This document shows, in pieces, positions 53,593 through 57,200 of a stretch of 57,200 nt of DNA. Each line of letters begins with the position of its first letter. Within the stretch, counting starts at the first letter, position 1. The stretch is from Rivularia sp. MS3 (GTDB lineage Bacteria > Cyanobacteriota > Cyanobacteriia > Cyanobacteriales > Nostocaceae). The position numbers and the translations under genes are program-made. The stretch covers positions 1 through 57,200 of the forward strand of contig JAHCMI010000062.1 of NCBI GenBank assembly GCA_019192545.1, written 5' to 3'. The notes under the pieces were generated by a model. It saw only the letters and a program-made list of their open reading frames with translations. It was not told where the DNA came from and searched no databases.

Positions 53593-55740
53593 ATGACATC
53601 CCTAAAATGCTCCAAAGGACATGAAAATCCTGCTGCTAGTCGCTTTTGTTTGCACTGCGGTGAAATGTTGGTTGATACTCCAGTTAATATTGGTATTCAA
53701 CCCGGATTAACTTTAGGCGAACGTTATTTAGTAGTACGTCAATTGGGACAAGGGGGATTCGGACGGACTTATTTAGCAGAAGACATCAACCGTTTTCGGG
53801 AACCTTGCGTTTTAAAAGAATTTTCTCCTCAAGTTCAAACCGAATACGTTTTACAAAAATCAGAAGAGCTTTTTGAAAGAGAAGCCAGCGTTCTTTATAA
53901 ATTACAGCATCCTCAAATCCCGCGTTTTCGCGAATTTCTGCGCCTCACCATTGATGATAAAGAGTATTTATTTTTGGTTCAAGATTATGTGGAAGGGGAA
54001 AACTATAGCTCCTTGTTAGCTAATCGCGTACAGCAAAGAATGAAATTTAGCGAAACCGAGGTAAAACAGTTATTAGAGCAAATATTACCGGTATTGGACT
54101 ACATTCATTCTATGGGTGTGATTCACCGCGATATTTCGCCCGATAACTTAATTCTTCGCAAAACTGACCAATTACCGGTATTAATAGACTTTGGCGGAGT
54201 TAAACAAGTAGTAGCAACCGTAGCTTCTCAATATTATGCACCTGGGAATCCTCCGGCAACCCCAATCCCAACTTTATTAGGGAAAGTCGGTTATGCTCCA
54301 GCAGAACAAATGCAAACCGGCTCAGTCGAACCCCACAGCGATTTATATGCTTTGGCTGCAACAGCATTAGTTTTACTTACAGGCAAACAGCCAGCCGAGC
54401 TAATTGATAACTACAATTTACAATGGCAGTGGCGAAGATTCACTCATGTTAGTCCCGAATTTGGCGTAATTTTAGATAAAATGCTGTCTGCCGTGCCGGG
54501 GGAACGCTATCAAAGTGCGAATCAAGTTTTACAAGCACTTAATCCCCCCGCACCTGCAAACAACCAGCCACAACCATCAGTACCATTACAGCTAACACAA
54601 AAAACTTTCGCCGCTGCACCTGCCGTAGAATCGTCTCCCCCTAGCCCTCAACCTAAAACCGTTTCTCCTGGGTTCTCGGAATCTCAACCTCAATCTACAG
54701 CTTGGTGGACACCTGCAAAAATTGGAATGCTATTTTTTGCAATGGTGATTTTAGGAGGTTTAGCTTACTTTGGTCTTTCTCAGCTAACATCAGATTCCGG
54801 TAATACACCTACACCTACTCCCACATCATCAGAACCACCAGTTCCCCCCAAATTTTCCGCACAGGAACGGCGACGTAAAGAACGACTCAAAGCACGCCGC
54901 GAGCAACTAGGTATAGACTATAACTTTTATGTCAAACTTGTTAATCAAAGATTTTGGGAGCAAAACCCCAGCTTAAACGGACGCACCTTGAGCGACGAAC
55001 CCCAAGACGAAGACTTGCGCCAAAAATGGGATGAAACAGCAAGCCAATTGCTCAACAAAATGTCACAACTGAGTTCCGACGCTCGTCGCAGACTTGGAAC
55101 CTTCACCACAGCAGACCGCGATCGCTGGAAAGTTCGAGTTAACAATATTAATGTCGGCAGCCGTTCGGTATACGATTTAGCCGATGTCCCATTTTACCGA
55201 GAATTCCCCGAGCAAAGAAATAAAAATTTTATCAATAAACCCGTAGGACAAGTTTGGCATGGATTGGTATTCGACAAAGTAAATGCCGTGTTTGCTCGCA
55301 GTGCTTTTGAAAGACTCAGATTTCAAACTGGCGATACAACAGTTACCAGAAGCGGTAATTTAAGAAACCTCCAAGGTAAAATTTTTATCGCTCAACTTGG
55401 TAAAGGGCAAGAAATGCGGGTTAATTTAACAGCTTCTCCGAAAGTATTATTTTCTATATATTCACCTTCTGGTAAAAGAGTATTGCTAGAAGATTCTACA
55501 AGACGCTCGTGGTCGGGTACTCTTAGAGAAAACGGGTATTATGAATTCGTTATCGTTTCCACATCATCAGAATCTCAAGATTATCGGATGCGCTTACAGG
55601 TAGAAAACCCCGCACCACCGCCAGAACCTACAACAACCCCAACACCAACCCCAACACCAACCCCAACCCCAAAAGTGACACCAACACCAACACCAACACC
55701 AACCCCAACGCCTACAGCAACGCCCACTGAGGAATCTTAA
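53593..55740 (+). CDS. zinc-ribbon serine/threonine protein kinase with PPC-like and Pro-Thr tail (copy 2)
   Basis: 715 residues, paralogue of the previous gene. The zinc site at Cys6-His10-Cys19-Cys22 has the same spacing. Kinase domain about 44-315: GQGGFGRT, Lys75, HRD Asp180, DFG Asp199. Membrane segment about 376-395. Residues about 430-565 repeat the C-terminal domain of copy 1 (NGRTLSDEPQDEDLRQKW). It then adds a PPC-like beta domain (590-672, QLGKGQEMRVNLTASPKVLF) and a PTPTP tail (680-712). Tandem duplication with domain gain is the simplest history. Confidence 0.94.
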   Translation: MTSLKCSKGHENPAASRFCLHCGEMLVDTPVNIGIQPGLTLGERYLVVRQLGQGGFGRTYLAEDINRFREPCVLKEFSPQVQTEYVLQKSEELFEREASVLYKLQHPQIPRFREFLRLTIDDKEYLFLVQDYVEGENYSSLLANRVQQRMKFSETEVKQLLEQILPVLDYIHSMGVIHRDISPDNLILRKTDQLPVLIDFGGVKQVVATVASQYYAPGNPPATPIPTLLGKVGYAPAEQMQTGSVEPHSDLYALAATALVLLTGKQPAELIDNYNLQWQWRRFTHVSPEFGVILDKMLSAVPGERYQSANQVLQALNPPAPANNQPQPSVPLQLTQKTFAAAPAVESSPPSPQPKTVSPGFSESQPQSTAWWTPAKIGMLFFAMVILGGLAYFGLSQLTSDSGNTPTPTPTSSEPPVPPKFSAQERRRKERLKARREQLGIDYNFYVKLVNQRFWEQNPSLNGRTLSDEPQDEDLRQKWDETASQLLNKMSQLSSDARRRLGTFTTADRDRWKVRVNNINVGSRSVYDLADVPFYREFPEQRNKNFINKPVGQVWHGLVFDKVNAVFARSAFERLRFQTGDTTVTRSGNLRNLQGKIFIAQLGKGQEMRVNLTASPKVLFSIYSPSGKRVLLEDSTRRSWSGTLRENGYYEFVIVSTSSESQDYRMRLQVENPAPPPEPTTTPTPTPTPTPTPKVTPTPTPTPTPTPTATPTEES
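55615..55725 (+). repeat. Pro-Thr microsatellite in the kinase tail
   Basis: CCAACACCAACC-type units encode PTPTP runs. Copy number may vary between strains. Confidence 0.85.
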
Positions 55741-55795
55741 AGGGAAAGTAGTAAGTTTATTTATTGGATAACGAGATAACAATCTTTTTACGAAT

Positions 55796-55813
55796 AGAAA
55801 CCGGGTTTCTTTT
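55796..55813 (+). terminator. terminator-like palindrome after kinase copy 2
   Basis: AGAAACC-G-GGTTTCT followed by TTTT. This palindrome type is common in cyanobacterial spacers, so it may be a dispersed element used as a terminator. Confidence 0.5.
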
Positions 55814-55910
55814 GGGTAATTGCGAATGCTGCAAGATATCAGTTACTTATTACTTCTTACTGGTCACCGGTCGCTGATAACTGATATAATGACAGGTTTG
55901 TTGTAAATCG

Positions 55911-56360
55911 GTGGGGAATATTTTGGCAAATCAATCATATTTAGAGAAAGACACTCCTTTGGTTCCGGTAGGCAGTCATTGTATTTTGGAACTGTATGAC
56001 TGTCCCAAAGATTTACTCAACGATGTTGATTTTATTAAAAAAACTTTGGAGGCAGGAGTCAAGGAAGCCGACTCAACTTTGCTTCGAGAATTGACTCATC
56101 AGTTTGAACCTTATGGAGTTACGGCTTTAGCATTGTTAGCAGAGTCTCATGTATCAGTGCATACTTGGCCCGAAATTGGTTATATTGCTGTTGATATGTT
56201 TACCTGTGGGGAACATGCAGAACCCGAAAAAGCCTGCAAATACTTAGTAAAAGCTTTTCAAGCAAAGAATCACGTACTTCTAAAAATTCCTAGAGGAAGA
56301 TTAACGCCTCAGTTGAAACAACTCGAAGAAAGTTTAATGTCTGCTGCTGCAAATAAGTAA
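55911..56360 (+). CDS. speD: S-adenosylmethionine decarboxylase proenzyme
   Basis: Makes decarboxylated SAM for spermidine synthesis. 149 residues from GTG; the TTG four codons later has GTGGGG spaced 6 bases before it and could be the real start. Bacterial SpeD core: GSHCILELYDCPKDLL, then the processing site AES-HVSVHTWPE, where Ser79 becomes the pyruvoyl group, and AVDMFTCGEH with its active-site Cys. Length is slightly above the 120-130 usual for this type because of the N-terminal extension. No spermidine synthase gene adjoins it. A bidirectional hairpin follows. Confidence 0.94.
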   Translation: MGNILANQSYLEKDTPLVPVGSHCILELYDCPKDLLNDVDFIKKTLEAGVKEADSTLLRELTHQFEPYGVTALALLAESHVSVHTWPEIGYIAVDMFTCGEHAEPEKACKYLVKAFQAKNHVLLKIPRGRLTPQLKQLEESLMSAAANK

Positions 56361-56370
56361 GAAACAATTA

Positions 56371-56411
56371 AGGGATAGGAGACGACGAAAAAATCAATTA
56401 CTCCTATCCCT
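56371..56411. terminator. bidirectional terminator-like hairpin
   Basis: AGGGATAGGAG and CTCCTATCCCT pair perfectly over 11 bp with a 19-base loop, lying between converging speD and the right-edge gene. T-runs are weak on either strand. Confidence 0.6.
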
Positions 56412-56466
56412 ATTAGATTACCGAAAAATTGTAGGCTGTTGTAGTATTTCAACCAATTCCCAATCT

Positions 56467-57200
56467 TTACATTTCATACAAAGAAATATTGCGGAATTGA
56501 CTGTGAGCATTCGCATTACTGACATCATGGTCGTTACCGAGAGTTAAGTAATTAAAATTACCGCTTATATCATAATCTCCGAGTCTAACTTCATAGGTTT
56601 GCCATTCGGAGCCGATAGTGTATTCATCTAGTTCTATTCCCCAATCTTGAGTCCCCGAGACTTGGAGAAAGTGGGCGCGATCGCCGCCGTTGATAATATT
56701 GTCGTTGTCAAAACCAATACCCTGAACTTCTCCTTGAGTATTACTTTGAAATTCAAATTTGAGAACTGTATTGTTGGTGATGTTGTAGTTAGTAATATCT
56801 AGCTTCTTCCAACTGTTACCTGTTAATTGCACTTCGGTTTTATCGTCAGAAATATCAAATGTTCCTTTATCTTGATTTTTACCACCGTAGGAGGAAAGAT
56901 TGTAATTGTTGATACTATCTTTCACGGTTAATAAGACATCGGAATTTAAGTCATTATTAGATTTAGCTAGATTGAATTTATTTACACTACCTTCATAAAT
57001 TTTGATGCTGCGAAATTGACTGTGGGCATTCTTGCTACCGTTATCATGATCGTTAGTGAATAGAAGATGGTTGATATTGCCGTTGAAGTAATCTCCAACA
57101 TTGATTTTATAAGTTTGCCAACCTTTACCGGTAACATCTTGCTTAAAGTCAGTAATACCGAAGTTATCTTTACCTTCTAATTGGAATATTCGCCCTTTAT
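56467..57200 (-). CDS. repeat-built protein with beta-sandwich-like modules, 5' end outside the window
   Basis: The frame stays open from the stop at 56467 to the right edge, so the visible part is the C-terminal 243 residues of a longer protein; the internal GTG at 56925 is not its start. Two modules repeat: the edge one (WQTYKINVGDYFNGNINHLL...NDHDNGSKNAHSQFRSIKIYE) and the last one (WQTYEVRLGDYDISGNFNYL...NDHDVSNANAHSQFRNISLYE). About half the aligned residues agree. The pattern suggests a secreted beta-sandwich, perhaps carbohydrate-binding and metal-assisted (NDHD). I cannot name the family. It converges with speD. Confidence 0.8.
   Translation of the reverse strand, partial: KGRIFQLEGKDNFGITDFKQDVTGKGWQTYKINVGDYFNGNINHLLFTNDHDNGSKNAHSQFRSIKIYEGSVNKFNLAKSNNDLNSDVLLTVKDSINNYNLSSYGGKNQDKGTFDISDDKTEVQLTGNSWKKLDITNYNITNNTVLKFEFQSNTQGEVQGIGFDNDNIINGGDRAHFLQVSGTQDWGIELDEYTIGSEWQTYEVRLGDYDISGNFNYLTLGNDHDVSNANAHSQFRNISLYEM

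Noticed and set aside
55594-55782. Trp/Cys-rich minus frame at the kinase 2 tail
   Set aside because: It is the reverse reading of the PTPTP microsatellite.

Overview
The window looks like chromosome from a filamentous, probably heterocyst-forming cyanobacterium (Nostocales, Calothrix/Rivularia-like). The evidence is an AT-rich background with scattered HIP1 octamers (GCGATCGC, for example at 12612, 14511, 23313 and 40920) and many heptameric tandem repeats between genes. The gene content also fits: an FtsH2-like thylakoid protease, L-cysteine/cystine lyase, an RRM-type RNA-binding protein, a group 2 sigma factor, cobO, glgB, a MASE1 hybrid kinase and zinc-ribbon Ser/Thr kinases. No insertion sequence with a transposase, no CRISPR array, no phage genes and no rRNA were seen. 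There is one tRNA (Asp, GTC).

Layout. 1-5 kb: repeat block, a membrane-anchored unknown, an orphan amino-acid-binding protein and an AAA/STAND-like ATPase. 5-9 kb: two histidine kinases in the same direction. 9-14.4 kb: ftsH, a small secreted protein, gltX and tRNA-Asp, all on the minus strand. 14.6-21 kb: a bitopic unknown, a Ser/Thr kinase, an esterase-like phytase-family protein and a TM0106 RecB-like nuclease. 21-27 kb: cysteine/cystine lyase, a MurG-like glycosyltransferase, glgB and a small membrane protein. 27.7-31.2 kb: a 51-residue lipoprotein, an FtsL-like protein and ftsI. 31.4-38.5 kb: a TetR/AhpD-like divergent pair, a DEDDh exonuclease, an MBL-fold protein, an MltA-like secreted protein, and a LuxR/DJ-1 divergent pair. 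38.7-44.2 kb: rbp, a family 2 glycosyltransferase, cobO, an anchored unknown and a sigma factor. 45-51 kb: a HerA-type ATPase, a GST, a fasciclin protein and a PaaK-like ligase. 51.4-57.2 kb: two paralogous Ser/Thr kinases, speD, and the C-terminal end of a repeat-built protein that runs off the right edge.

Most genes are single transcription units separated by repeat-rich spacers; there is no large operon. Functional pairings visible from arrangement are ftsL-like/ftsI (septal peptidoglycan), TetR/AhpD-like (shared operator), LuxR/DJ-1 (divergent) and the tandem kinases.

Points most worth a second look: a perfect 10-bp hairpin that buries the Shine-Dalgarno sequence of rbp; a strong terminator with no gene in front of it upstream of the fasciclin gene (candidate small RNA or attenuated leader); a shared uncharacterised C-terminal domain in the tandem kinases; an AAA protein with a Walker-B Asp-to-Asn change; a palindromic insert with an 8-bp duplication; and heptamer repeats that supply or abut stop codons of many genes. 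I did not find a clear multi-gene defence or other novel system. Family assignments come from motif recognition only; no database search was run.
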